A stretch of 64,000 nucleotides of DNA from Actinospica sp035552695 (GTDB taxonomy: Bacteria; Actinomycetota; Actinomycetes; Streptomycetales; Catenulisporaceae). The stretch is taken from positions 1 to 64,000 of the forward strand of contig NZ_DASZKT010000011.1 in the NCBI RefSeq assembly GCF_035552695.1. The letters run 5' to 3'. Below are positions 27,486-36,159 of the stretch, piece by piece; the stretch's first letter is position 1, and every line of letters begins with the position of its first letter. The notes under the pieces were generated by a model. The model worked only from the letters and a program-made list of their open reading frames with translations, did no database searches and was not told the origin of the DNA. Position numbers and translations under genes: made by a program.

Positions 27486-28028
27486 ATGCGGGCTTCGTGG
27501 AGACGCGGGATATGGAGTTGCGGGCGGGTATCCGGACATCGGCGAAGATCGCCGCGGGCCGCGTTCGCGGCCATAGTGGCGGCGACGGTGCTGAGCATCG
27601 TCGCCGCCACTCCTGCTGTCGCCGACACGAGCGTGGAGTCGAGGCACCGGTGGCGGCCGCACCTGGCATTTCCCGGGGAAACCCGGGGTGAGCTGGCCCT
27701 GCAGTTCGCGCTGGAGCAGATGGGCAAGCCGTACGAATACGGCGGCAACGGGCCCGACTCGTACGACTGCTCGGGGTTGACGCAGCAGGCTTGGGGCGCG
27801 GTCGGGGTTTGGATACCGCGCACCTCGCAGGACCAGGCGGATGCCGGCACGGGCGTGCCGCTCAGCCAGGTCAGGCCGGGCGACCTGGTGATCTTCTACG
27901 CCGACGCCTCGCACGTCGGCATCTACGCGGGGGACGGCATGGTCGTCGTCGCCCCGCACGAGGGAGCGTTCATCCGGCTCGAGCCGATCGCGTGGATGCC
28001 CGTCTACGCGGTCCGCCGCCCGGGCTGA
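27486..28028 (+). CDS. Secreted NlpC/P60 cell-wall endopeptidase
   Basis: A 180-residue exported cysteine peptidase. A basic N-terminus and hydrophobic core end at a likely cleavage site AVA-D near residue 46. The NlpC/P60 domain has catalytic Cys95 (DSYDCSGLTQQAW), His143 (DASHVGIYAGD) and a third polar residue His158 (VAPHEG). Such enzymes cut within peptidoglycan stem peptides. GGGAAGG upstream of 27486 fixes the start. It precedes murF on the same strand by about 45 bases, so the two may be co-transcribed. The 190 bases upstream hold no other gene and no recognisable c-di-AMP riboswitch. Confidence 0.9.
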   Translation: MRASWRRGIWSCGRVSGHRRRSPRAAFAAIVAATVLSIVAATPAVADTSVESRHRWRPHLAFPGETRGELALQFALEQMGKPYEYGGNGPDSYDCSGLTQQAWGAVGVWIPRTSQDQADAGTGVPLSQVRPGDLVIFYADASHVGIYAGDGMVVVAPHEGAFIRLEPIAWMPVYAVRRPG

Positions 28029-28071
28029 GCCTCCAGAAATCCAATTCGGCGCCGTATCCGTATCACGGTGC

Positions 28072-29472
28072 ATGAGAGAGATAACGCTGCGGGAACTCGC
28101 CGACGTGGTCGGCGGCACCGTGCACGACGGCGCGGACGACGTCATCGTGAAGGCGCCCGCGTTCGTCGACTCGCGCAAGGCGCAGGCCGGCGGCCTGTTC
28201 GTCGCGCTGCCCGGGGAGCGGGTGGACGGGCACGAGTACGTGGAGGCCGCGCTGTCCGGCGGGGCCGCGGCGGTGCTGGCGCAGCGGCCGGTCGGCGCGC
28301 CCGCGGTCGTGGTGGCCGACGGGGTCGAGGCGCTCGGCAGGCTGTCGGAGTATCTCGTCTCGCGCGGCGGCTCCGACATGACCGTGCTCGGCATCACCGG
28401 CTCGGCGGGCAAGACCACCACCAAGGACCTGATCGCGCACCTGCTGGGCACCCGCGGCGCGACCGTGGCCACGCCGGGCAACTTCAACAACGAGATAGGC
28501 CTGCCGCTCACGGTCAGCCTGGCCACCGAGGACACCCGCTTCCTGGTGCTGGAGATGGGCGCCCGCGCGATCGGGCACATCAAGTACCTGACGGAGATAG
28601 CTCCGCCGTCGATCGGCGTCGTCACCAACATCGGCACCGCGCACCTCGGTGAGTTCGGCGGCTACGAGGCGACGACGCAGGGCAAGGGCGAGCTCGTCGA
28701 GGCGCTGCCGTCCACCGGCCTGGCCGTGCTCAACGCGGACGACGAGCGGGTGCTGTCGATGCGCCCGCGCACCAAGGCCAACGTGGTACTGTTCGGCCTC
28801 TCGCAGGACGCTGACATCCGGGCGTCGGACATCGTCGTCGACGAACGCGGACACGCGCACTTCACCCTGCACACGCCGGAGGGTTCGGCGCCGGTCGTGC
28901 TGCAGCTGGTCGGCGAGCACCAGGTCGGCAACGCGCTGGCCGCGGCGGCCGTCGCCCGGCACATCGGACTGAGCACCGAGGAACTCGCGGCCGGGCTCGG
29001 CACCGCGATCCCGGAATCCCGCGGACGGCTCGAGATCACCGACCGCCCGGACGGCGTCGTCATCGTCAACGACGCGTACAACGCCAACCCGCACAGCACC
29101 CGCGCGGCGCTCAGGGCACTGCTGGCGATGGCGAAGGGCCGGCGCACGATCGTCGTGCTCGGCGCGATGCTCGGCCTGGGCGACGAGGCGGAGCCGGAGC
29201 ACCGTGCGATGGGGGCGCTGACCGCCGAGCTGAGCATGGACATCGTGATCACGGTCGGCGGGCTCAAGGGCGCCGAGGAGGCCGGCTGGATCGCCGACGG
29301 CGCCGCGGCCGCCGGGGTGACCGTCATCCGGACCGCGGACAACGTCGAGGCGCGGATCGTGCTCGACAAGCTGCTCGCCCCCGGCGACACGGTGCTGTTC
29401 AAGGCGTCCCAGCCCGCCGGGCTGCAGCCGCTCGCCGAGCAGTTGGCCGGGCAGGCGGAAACGGTTCACTAA
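28072..29472 (+). CDS. murF: UDP-N-acetylmuramoyl-tripeptide--D-alanyl-D-alanine ligase
   Basis: Mur ligase of 466 residues that adds the D-Ala-D-Ala dipeptide to the peptidoglycan precursor. The N-terminal domain starts REITLRELADVVGGTV; the ATP loop is GITGSAGKTTTKD at about residues 107-119; the central domain has LEMGARAIGHIKYL and NIGTAHLGEFGG; the C-terminal domain has VINDAYNANPHSTRAAL-type VIVNDAYNANPHST. It lies outside a dcw cluster and is convergent with an Alr-Ddl fusion gene whose product would make its dipeptide substrate. It may be a second murF copy; the sequence alone cannot tell whether another exists elsewhere. Confidence 0.95.
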   Translation: MREITLRELADVVGGTVHDGADDVIVKAPAFVDSRKAQAGGLFVALPGERVDGHEYVEAALSGGAAAVLAQRPVGAPAVVVADGVEALGRLSEYLVSRGGSDMTVLGITGSAGKTTTKDLIAHLLGTRGATVATPGNFNNEIGLPLTVSLATEDTRFLVLEMGARAIGHIKYLTEIAPPSIGVVTNIGTAHLGEFGGYEATTQGKGELVEALPSTGLAVLNADDERVLSMRPRTKANVVLFGLSQDADIRASDIVVDERGHAHFTLHTPEGSAPVVLQLVGEHQVGNALAAAAVARHIGLSTEELAAGLGTAIPESRGRLEITDRPDGVVIVNDAYNANPHSTRAALRALLAMAKGRRTIVVLGAMLGLGDEAEPEHRAMGALTAELSMDIVITVGGLKGAEEAGWIADGAAAAGVTVIRTADNVEARIVLDKLLAPGDTVLFKASQPAGLQPLAEQLAGQAETVH

Positions 29473-29484
29473 CGCCGCCACCAG

Positions 29485-29520
29485 CGAATAGGGGCGGGCC
29501 GCCGGGCCCGCCCCTATTCG
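29485..29520. terminator. Strong bidirectional terminator between murF and alr-ddl
   Basis: CGAATAGGGGCGGGCC (29485-29500) and GGCCCGCCCCTATTCG (29505-29520) form a perfect 16-base stem with a four-base loop. It starts 13 bases after the murF stop and ends 10 bases before the end of the convergent alr-ddl gene, ideal for stopping both. Confidence 0.9.
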
Positions 29521-29530
29521 ACGTGAGCAG

Positions 29531-31804
29531 TTACGCGGGCACTCCGGCGAGCACCGTGTCGATCAGCGTGTCGAGCAGCCTCGGCAGCGCGATCCCGGCC
29601 TCGGCCCACATCCGCGGGTAGAGCGAGGTGGAGCTGAACCCGGGGAAGGTGTTGATCTCGTTGAACACCGGCTCCACGCCGTCCCGCAGCAGGAAGTCCA
29701 CTCGGGCGAGCCCCCGGCAGCCGAGGATCTCGAAGGCCTCGACGGCCATCCGCTGCAGCTCGGCGGTGATCTCCGGGTCGAGCGGCGCGGGCAGCAGGAC
29801 GTCGGTGGCCGTGGCGTCCGTGTACTTCGCGGCGTAGTCGAGGAAGTCCCGGTTGCCCTGGTGCAGCACGATCTCCACCGGCGGGCTGGCCTCGATCCGG
29901 CCGTCCGGGTGCTCGAGCACCGCGATGTCCACCTCGCGGCCGATCACGCTCCGCTCGACCAGCACTTTCCCGTCCCACTTGCGGGCCGTGGCCAGCGCGT
30001 TGTCGAGCTCCTCCCAGCTCTTGACCCGGCTCACGCCCACGCTGGAGCCGGAGCGGGCCGGCTTGACGAACGCCGGCAGGCCGAGCCGCTCGCGGTCCGC
30101 GTCGGACAGATCCTCGTCCTCGCGGCGCAGCACGGCCCAGTCGGCGACCGGCAGCCCGCTGGTGACCAGCACCCGCTTCGCGGCGTCCTTGTCCATGCCG
30201 AGCACGCTCGCCGCCATGCCGGAGCCGACGTAGCGCACGCCGAGCGCGTCCATCAGCGCCTGGACCGTGCCGTCCTCGCCGAACGGGCCGTGCAGCGCGG
30301 GCACGACGATGTCGGCCGCGGCCAGCACGCCGAGTGCCTGCTCGTGGTCGGCGCCGCTGCGCACCGCCGGGTCCGGGGTGGCGGCGACCAGGTCGTGCGG
30401 ACCGCAGATCCCGGCGGCCCAGTCCGCCGGGCCCGGAATCCACCGGCCCTCGGGGCTGATCCGCACCGGCTGCACCTGGTAGCGCTCGCGGTCCAGGTAG
30501 CTGACGATGGTCGCGCCCGAGGCGCAGGAGACGTCGTATTCACCGCCCGGACCGCCGAAGAGCACGACGACCCGCAGCTTGTCCCCGTGCGCTGATGCGC
30601 TCACGTCGGTCACAGCCTCGTCCCCGTCTGCCGCGATGTAGCGGCGTGTCACGCGCGGGCCGATCCGGGTCAGGACCTCCAACGGCGTCGTATCGGACCA
30701 TGCCGCCCACTCGGCCACGGTCGGCTCTCCCTGCTCCCCGGTGCCGAAGACGACGGCCTGGTCGCCTGCCGCGATCTCGAGCTGACCGGCGTCGACGACG
30801 CAGGAGTTCATCGCGATCCGTCCGGCGACCAGCCGCTGCTCGCCCGCCACCGCTATTCGGGCGCTGCCGGACGCGGCGCGCGGCAGTCCGTCGGCGTAGC
30901 CCAGCGGCACCAGCGCCAGGTTGCAGGCCTCCGAGGTCTGATATACGTGGTCGTACGACACGCCCTCGCCCGCGTCCACCCGGCGGGTCATCGCGATCCG
31001 CGCGCGCAGCGTCATCGTCGGCACCAGGCCGTTCCCGCCCGCGTGGTCGATGCCGTACAGGCCGCTGCCGAGCCGGATCACGTCATGGTGCGAGCGGGGG
31101 ATCGTCAGCGCGGCGGTGGAGTTCGCGATGTGCAGCAGACGGCCGGTGAGCCCCGCCTCCTCGGCCTGGCGGACCGCGGCGTCGAACAGTTCGAGCTGCC
31201 GGGTGGTCGTCGGGTGCTCCGGCTGGTCCGGGTGCGCGAGGTGCGACCAGATGCCGCGCACGTGCAGCGCGCCCTCCCGCTCCAGCTGGGCGGCCGCCTC
31301 GACGAGCGAGGGCCACTGCGCCGGCGAGGCGCCGTTGCGGTGCAGCCCGGTGTCCACCTTGAGCTGGATCTCGGCGGTCCGGCCGAGCCGCGTCGCGCGG
31401 GCGGCGATCTCGGCCAGCTGCACCTCGGTGGAGACGGTCAGGTCCAGGTCGGCGCGCAGCGCCTCGGTCAGGTCCTCGTCCGGCAGGTGCAGGAAGGTCA
31501 GGATCGGCGCCCGGATCCCCGCGGCGCGCAGCGGCAGCGCCTCACTGATGAAGGACACGGCCAGCCAGGTCGCGCCGTGCGCCAGCGCGGTCCGCGCGAT
31601 CTGCACGGCCCCGTGCCCGTACCCGTCGGCCTTGACCACGGCCATCAGCGCGGCGTCGGTGCGGGCGCGGAAGATCCGCAGATTCTCGGCCACGGCACCG
31701 AGGTCGATGACCGCCTCCGTCATCCGTTCGCCCGGGATGTGCGGGCTGTCGGGCACGGGGGATCCGGCCGGGGCGCTGGAGTCTGAGGCGTGCGGCGGGT
31801 TCAC
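29531..31804 (-). CDS. Fused alanine racemase - D-Ala-D-Ala ligase
   Basis: A bifunctional protein of about 757 residues joining two consecutive steps of D-Ala-D-Ala synthesis. Residues about 28-405 are alanine racemase: PLP lysine Lys58 in VVKADGYGHGA, the second catalytic Tyr in EGVSYDHVYQTS, GYADGLPRA and MNSCVVDAG. Residues about 410-757 are Ddl: LRVVVLFGGPGGEYDVS, PALHGPFGEDG, AFVKPARSGSSVGVSRV, and the omega-loop Lys660-Tyr661 pair (DYAAKYTD) that marks D-Ala-D-Ala rather than D-Ala-D-Lac ligases, then FNEINTFPGF. GTG at 31804 is preferred; ATG at 31723 begins right at homology and is the alternative. The frame is open into the upstream sigma gene, but that extension is not coding. Confidence 0.9.
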   Translation of the reverse strand: MNPPHASDSSAPAGSPVPDSPHIPGERMTEAVIDLGAVAENLRIFRARTDAALMAVVKADGYGHGAVQIARTALAHGATWLAVSFISEALPLRAAGIRAPILTFLHLPDEDLTEALRADLDLTVSTEVQLAEIAARATRLGRTAEIQLKVDTGLHRNGASPAQWPSLVEAAAQLEREGALHVRGIWSHLAHPDQPEHPTTTRQLELFDAAVRQAEEAGLTGRLLHIANSTAALTIPRSHHDVIRLGSGLYGIDHAGGNGLVPTMTLRARIAMTRRVDAGEGVSYDHVYQTSEACNLALVPLGYADGLPRAASGSARIAVAGEQRLVAGRIAMNSCVVDAGQLEIAAGDQAVVFGTGEQGEPTVAEWAAWSDTTPLEVLTRIGPRVTRRYIAADGDEAVTDVSASAHGDKLRVVVLFGGPGGEYDVSCASGATIVSYLDRERYQVQPVRISPEGRWIPGPADWAAGICGPHDLVAATPDPAVRSGADHEQALGVLAAADIVVPALHGPFGEDGTVQALMDALGVRYVGSGMAASVLGMDKDAAKRVLVTSGLPVADWAVLRREDEDLSDADRERLGLPAFVKPARSGSSVGVSRVKSWEELDNALATARKWDGKVLVERSVIGREVDIAVLEHPDGRIEASPPVEIVLHQGNRDFLDYAAKYTDATATDVLLPAPLDPEITAELQRMAVEAFEILGCRGLARVDFLLRDGVEPVFNEINTFPGFSSTSLYPRMWAEAGIALPRLLDTLIDTVLAGVPA

Positions 31805-31917
31805 GGAGCTGGACCACCAATTGTTGTGAGCGTGGGGGTTGTGAGTGACCGATGATTCTGTCCGGGATGCTTCAACATCCTGTCTACAGCCGGTCAACAG
31901 GCGTGCTGGAGCTGCTC

Positions 31918-32079
31918 GGCCAGCTCGCCGCGCGGGGTGGGCAACGCGTGTCGGGTTGGGGTTTTCACAGTGCCGTGCCCTCCGGGATGCCGAGCGTCTC
32001 AGGCCAGCTCGCCGCGCAACGTGCGCAACGCGTGCCGGGTACGGGTCTTGACCGTGCCCTCCGGGATGCCGAGCGTCTC
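31918..32079. repeat. Partial tandem duplication of the sigma-factor gene 3' end
   Basis: Bases 31918-32000 and 32002-32079 are diverged direct copies, both running from GGCCAGCTCGCCGCGC to CTCCGGGATGCCGAGCGTCTC. The second copy is the functional 3' end of the ECF sigma gene (region 4, PEGTVKTRTRHALRTL read leftward). The first copy lies just beyond its stop codon, is more diverged and no longer encodes the end properly. TCCGGGATGC occurs once more at 31861-31870. Confidence 0.82.
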
Positions 32080-32481
32080 GGCCGTCTGCCGCATCGTGCT
32101 GTGCAGGTAATAGACGTGGAACAATACGGCGCGCTGCGGGTCGGGCAGGCCGGCGAGGGCGGGGGAGAGCAGTGCGCGATCGAGCACCTGCTCCACGTGA
32201 TCGTGCCGCGACGCCATGTGACCGAGCGGCTCGTCCCCGCACTCGGTGGGCCGCGCCGCACGGCTGCGGGAGGCGTCGATGGCCAGCCGCCGGGCCACGG
32301 TCAGCAGCCAGGAACGGGCGGCCTGGTCCTCAAGCGTGTGCAGATTGCGCCAGGCGCGGAGCATGGTCTCCTGCAGCAGATCCTCCGCTGCCTGCCGATC
32401 CCCGCTGGTCCAGCGCATGATCGAGTGCAGCAGCAACGGACCGTGGGTCTCGTAGAGGGCCCGCATCCGCTGTTCCTGCAC
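31999..32481 (-). CDS. ECF-family RNA polymerase sigma factor
   Basis: A 160-residue sigma-70 family factor. Region 2 is YETHGPLLLHSIMRWTSGDR plus AAEDLLQETMLRAWRNLHTL; region 4 is LPDPQRAVLFHVYYLHSTMR followed by QTAETLGIPEGTVKTRTRHA. The layout resembles SigK/SigL-type ECF factors that work with a membrane anti-sigma factor, but no such gene is adjacent. The start is GTG at 32481; an ATG five codons in is an alternative. It is upstream of alr-ddl on the same strand with about 195 bases between, and divergent from a SARP regulator gene. Confidence 0.88.
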   Translation of the reverse strand: MQEQRMRALYETHGPLLLHSIMRWTSGDRQAAEDLLQETMLRAWRNLHTLEDQAARSWLLTVARRLAIDASRSRAARPTECGDEPLGHMASRHDHVEQVLDRALLSPALAGLPDPQRAVLFHVYYLHSTMRQTAETLGIPEGTVKTRTRHALRTLRGELA

Positions 32482-32729
32482 ATCGCCGACGCTAACGCCG
32501 GGCGATCAACGGCCCGTCTACGCGCCGTCAACGCGGCGGTCGGGCGGCGGCCGGGACGGCCCGTGACCTTCTCATAAGACGCTCACCCCTTCATGCAATC
32601 GTCTCTTAGCGTATCTTCAGTGAGATTGACGGATGTCTCACGGAAATGGGACCGCGAAGATCATCCGAGGACCGCAGGCACTATCCGGCCGCCCGTACCA
32701 GAGGCGGCCGGTGGCGGGGGAGGCTACGG

Positions 32730-35090
32730 ATGACCGAGTTCAGGTTCCGACTGTTGGGACCGGTGCGCGCGTGGCGCGGCGAGACGGAGCTGGAGGTGGG
32801 CCCGCCGCAGCAGCAGGCGGTGCTGGCCGTGCTGCTGCTCTCCCGCGGAGCGCACGTCTCGATGGCCTCGATGCTGGACGCGCTCTGGGGCGAGCGCCCG
32901 CCGAAGTCCGGCGCGGGCGCGGTGCGCACGTACGTCTCCCGGCTGCGGCAGATCCTGAACGCGGGCGATCCGGACGCCGGAATCGTGATCGAGCCGATCG
33001 GCGACGGCTACGCGCTGCGCGGCGATCGGGTGTCCGTGGACGTGGACGTGTTCGAGCGGCGGGTCGGCGCCGCGGTCGCCGCCCGGGGGGCGGGCTCGGA
33101 GGCGGCCGACCTGTGCCGTCAGGCGCTGACCGAGTGGCGCGGCGTGCCGCTGGTGGGCGTGCCCGGGCCGTACTTCGAGCCGGTCCGCGCGCGGATGATC
33201 GAACTGCGCGCCGACGCCGCCGAGACCGAGGCGGCCGCGCAGGTGGAGGCGGGCGACCATCTCGCCGCGATCGCGAGCCTCAGAAGGCTGATCACGTCGT
33301 ACCCGCTCCGGGAGAGCCTGCACGAGCTGCTGATGCTCGCGCTGTACCGCGCCGGTCGCCAGGCCGATTCGCTGGACGTGTACGAGAGCGCGCGCCGAAT
33401 ACTCAGGGACGAGCTGGGCATAGAACCGGGCCCGGCGCTCAAGCGGATGCAGCAGCGCGTGCTCAGCGCCGACGACGCGCTGGCCCCGATCGCGGAGGGC
33501 GCGGCGGGCCGGGCCGACCGGCTGGACGCGCTGGGCAGGAAGCTGATGAAGGCGGGCGGCGCCGACGCGCGGATCGTGACGGCGCGCGGCACTGTGCGGA
33601 CGAGCAGCGGTACGGCGCTCGCCGTGCGCGGCGCGGGCGACGCGACGACGGCCGGGATGATCGGCATTCCCTCGCAGCGTCGCGAGCCGCGCTCCGCGGC
33701 CCGGCAGCACGCGCCCCGCGCCGCTCACCCGACGCGCTCCCTCGCTCAGCAGCTCCAGGCTGCCCGCCGCCGCGCCTTCGTCGGCCGGGAAAGCGAGATC
33801 GCCGCGTTCCGCACCGCGCTCGACGACGCCGCACGCCCGTTCACGTTCCTGTTCGTGAGCGGTCCCGGAGGCATCGGCAAGACCTCGCTGCTCCGTCGTT
33901 TCGCGGACGAGGCCGCCGACGCCGGCCGGCTCGTCGTCGAGCTGGACCCCGCTCGCGGCGGCGAGCGCACGCCTGCCGTTTTGGAGGCCGCCGCGTCCCG
34001 CATGCTCGCCGACGAGGCGGGCGCCGTGCTCCTCCTCGACGCCTTCGAGCACTACCAGCACCTTGAGACCTGGCTGCGCGAGGACTTGCTGCCCCGTCTG
34101 CCGCTCGGTTCTGTGGTCGTCTTCGCCGGTCGGACGCGTCCGGCCCGCGCCTGGCGCAGCGACCCCGCGTGGCAGGGGATCCTCGAGCTCGTCGAGCTGG
34201 CTGAGCTGCCCGAACGTGACGCGCGGACGCTGCTGGGCGCGCGTCGTGTTCCGGAGGCCCGCCACGAGCCAGTACTCGCATTCGCCGGCGGCAACCCGCT
34301 CGCGCTCTCCCTGATCGCCGACGCGGCTCGCCGGAACGAGGCCGGAGACGACGACGCGAACTGGACTCCCCCGCAGGACGTCATCGGCACGCTCGTGGAC
34401 CAGTTCGTCGGCGACGCGCCGTCCGCCGAGCACCGCCGGACCCTCGACGTGTGCGCTCTGCTGCCGACGACGAACGAGGAACTGCTGCGCGCCGCCCTGC
34501 CCGACGCCGACACCGCGGCCCTCTTCGCCTGGCTGCGCGAGCTGCCGTTCATCGCGTCCGGCCCACGCGGCGTCTACCCGCATGACGTCGTCCGCGCGAT
34601 CCTCGACGCCGACCTCAAGTGGCGCGACCCGGAACGCCATCAACTGCTGCGCGCCAGAGTCATGGACCACGTCGCCGACGCTGGTCCCGCGGCGAGCACC
34701 GCGCCCACAGCCGTTATCCAGCGCGAGGATTTCAACGCCGCCGTACGTTCGGCCCTGCGCGCCTGGCACCGCCCCGACGCCCTCGGCGGCAACCTGCTGC
34801 GGCGAACCGGCTTCGTATCGCTATCGCCTGATGACAACGTCGTCCCCGCCGACCGCATCCGCGCCGCGATCACCGAAGCCCTGCGCCGACTCCGCGAGGA
34901 CCGTCACGGCGAGAAGCAGTACCTTGTCATAGCCGCCACGTACCTCGACGCCGACGCGAAGCAGCAGCAGACCGTCGCCGACGAGCTGGAGCTCCCCTTC
35001 GGCACCTACCGCCGCCACCTCGCGCAGGGCCTCGACCGGCTGTGCGAGCTGCTCTGGCACGGGCAGCCCGCCGGATCGGCCAAGGACTGA
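32730..35090 (+). CDS. SARP/BTAD regulator with NTPase domain
   Basis: A 786-residue regulator. Residues 1-95 are an OmpR-like winged helix (FRFRLLGPVRAWRGETELEV, QQQAVLAVLLLSRGAHVSM), 100-245 the bacterial transcriptional activation domain (DVFERRVGAAVAA, ESLHELLMLALYRAGRQADSL), then a linker and an AAA/STAND-type NTPase with Walker A at about residue 378 (GPGGIGKTSLLRRF). The C-terminal part ends in a helical segment resembling a sigma region-4 fold (ADELELPFGTYRRHLAQGLD). Streptomyces antibiotic regulators share the first three parts, but no biosynthetic cluster is adjacent, so target genes are unknown. GGGGGAGG upstream fixes the ATG at 32730. Confidence 0.88.
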   Translation: MTEFRFRLLGPVRAWRGETELEVGPPQQQAVLAVLLLSRGAHVSMASMLDALWGERPPKSGAGAVRTYVSRLRQILNAGDPDAGIVIEPIGDGYALRGDRVSVDVDVFERRVGAAVAARGAGSEAADLCRQALTEWRGVPLVGVPGPYFEPVRARMIELRADAAETEAAAQVEAGDHLAAIASLRRLITSYPLRESLHELLMLALYRAGRQADSLDVYESARRILRDELGIEPGPALKRMQQRVLSADDALAPIAEGAAGRADRLDALGRKLMKAGGADARIVTARGTVRTSSGTALAVRGAGDATTAGMIGIPSQRREPRSAARQHAPRAAHPTRSLAQQLQAARRRAFVGRESEIAAFRTALDDAARPFTFLFVSGPGGIGKTSLLRRFADEAADAGRLVVELDPARGGERTPAVLEAAASRMLADEAGAVLLLDAFEHYQHLETWLREDLLPRLPLGSVVVFAGRTRPARAWRSDPAWQGILELVELAELPERDARTLLGARRVPEARHEPVLAFAGGNPLALSLIADAARRNEAGDDDANWTPPQDVIGTLVDQFVGDAPSAEHRRTLDVCALLPTTNEELLRAALPDADTAALFAWLRELPFIASGPRGVYPHDVVRAILDADLKWRDPERHQLLRARVMDHVADAGPAASTAPTAVIQREDFNAAVRSALRAWHRPDALGGNLLRRTGFVSLSPDDNVVPADRIRAAITEALRRLREDRHGEKQYLVIAATYLDADAKQQQTVADELELPFGTYRRHLAQGLDRLCELLWHGQPAGSAKD

Positions 35091-35091
35091 A

Positions 35092-36009
35092 TCAGGCGTC
35101 GAGGAACTCCCCGACCACGCGCATATAGGTGTCGCGCTCCTCGACGTGCGGCATGTGCGAGGAGTTCTCGAACTGATGCCAGCGTGCGCCGGGGATGTTC
35201 TCGACGTACGGGCGCACGCAGTCGTCCGTGGCCTCGTCGTATCGGCCGTTGACGACCAGCGTCGGGACGTCGACGAGGTGCAGCCGGTCGACGATCGTCC
35301 AGTCCTTCATCGTGCCGATGACGTGGAACTCGTTGGGGCCGTTCATATGCCCGTACACGGTCGCGTCCTCGGCCAGGGCCCGGTTCGTGCGCTCGACCTC
35401 CGGCGGGTTGGGCACGACGCGGCACACGTGGCGGGCATAGAACTCGGCCTCGGCGGCGCGGTATTCGGGGTGGTCGTACGCACCGGCGGCCTCGTGCCGC
35501 TCCAGCGCTTGGCGGATCTCGGTCGGCAACTCGTCGCGCAGGGCGGTCGCGCCGGCGCCCCAGTCGGCCATCGACGCGGGGGAGTTCGCGATGATCAGGC
35601 GGCGCAGACCGGACGGTCGGCGCACGGCGTGTTCGGCGGCGAGCATGCCGCCCCAGGACTGGCCGAGCACGTCGTACTCCTCGGCGATGTCCAGGTATCG
35701 CAGAAGGTTGTCGAGCTCGTCGAGGAAGAGTTCGACGGTCCAGAACTCGGGGCCGTGGTCGCGCAGCCGGGTCGAGTCGCCGCAACCGAGCTGGTCGTAG
35801 TGGATGACGGCGCGCTCGGGCGATCCGAGGTCCGCGATCGCGGCCACGTAGTTGTGGGTGCAGCCGGGGCCACCGTGCAGAACGACCAGCGGCGCGCGGG
35901 CGGCGCGGGTCGGATCGCCGGTCACGCGGTACCACGTCTGGTAGTCGCGGAACGGCGCGCGGCCGGTGTAAGCCGGGTCGGGGATCGGCGCGTATTCGTG
36001 GGTAGTCAT
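35092..36009 (-). CDS. Proline iminopeptidase-like alpha/beta hydrolase
   Basis: A 305-residue serine hydrolase of the prolyl aminopeptidase group (peptidase family S33). The oxyanion motif HGGPGC is at residues 45-50 and the nucleophile Ser118 lies in VLGQSWGGML; a late His is in FENSSHMPHVEE. It may release N-terminal proline from peptides, or act on other small amides. Its 3' end abuts the SARP gene (one base apart, convergent). It is divergent from a GntR regulator gene 150 bases away, which is a candidate controller. Confidence 0.87.
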   Translation of the reverse strand: MTTHEYAPIPDPAYTGRAPFRDYQTWYRVTGDPTRAARAPLVVLHGGPGCTHNYVAAIADLGSPERAVIHYDQLGCGDSTRLRDHGPEFWTVELFLDELDNLLRYLDIAEEYDVLGQSWGGMLAAEHAVRRPSGLRRLIIANSPASMADWGAGATALRDELPTEIRQALERHEAAGAYDHPEYRAAEAEFYARHVCRVVPNPPEVERTNRALAEDATVYGHMNGPNEFHVIGTMKDWTIVDRLHLVDVPTLVVNGRYDEATDDCVRPYVENIPGARWHQFENSSHMPHVEERDTYMRVVGEFLDA

Positions 36010-36129
36010 CGTGGGCGGCTCCGGGATGCGACTATCTACGGTGACACCGAGGGTAGGCGGCTAATGGTCTGTCTTCAATACCTTTGGTCTCGCATTCACC
36101 GGACCGCACCCAACGGGCCGGCACCCACA

Positions 36130-36139
36130 GGTATATACC
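36130..36139. promoter_or_regulatory. Small palindrome upstream of the GntR gene
   Basis: GGTATATACC, a perfect ten-base palindrome, lies 20 bases before the GntR start codon in a spacer shared with the divergent peptidase gene. The TGGT-type half sites bound by FadR-like GntR proteins have a similar form (a second TGGTCT occurs near 36064), so it is a candidate auto-operator. Confidence 0.45.
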
Positions 36140-36159
36140 ACTTCGGAGGAACAGCAGCG

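Noticed and set aside
29531..31804. D-Ala-D-Lac (vancomycin-resistance) ligase
   Set aside because: The omega loop has Lys-Tyr as in D-Ala-D-Ala ligases, and no VanH or VanX genes are near.
31805..32242. Upstream extension of the Alr-Ddl frame
   Set aside because: It overlaps the ECF sigma gene out of frame, reads as Arg/Ala-rich noise and has no ribosome site.
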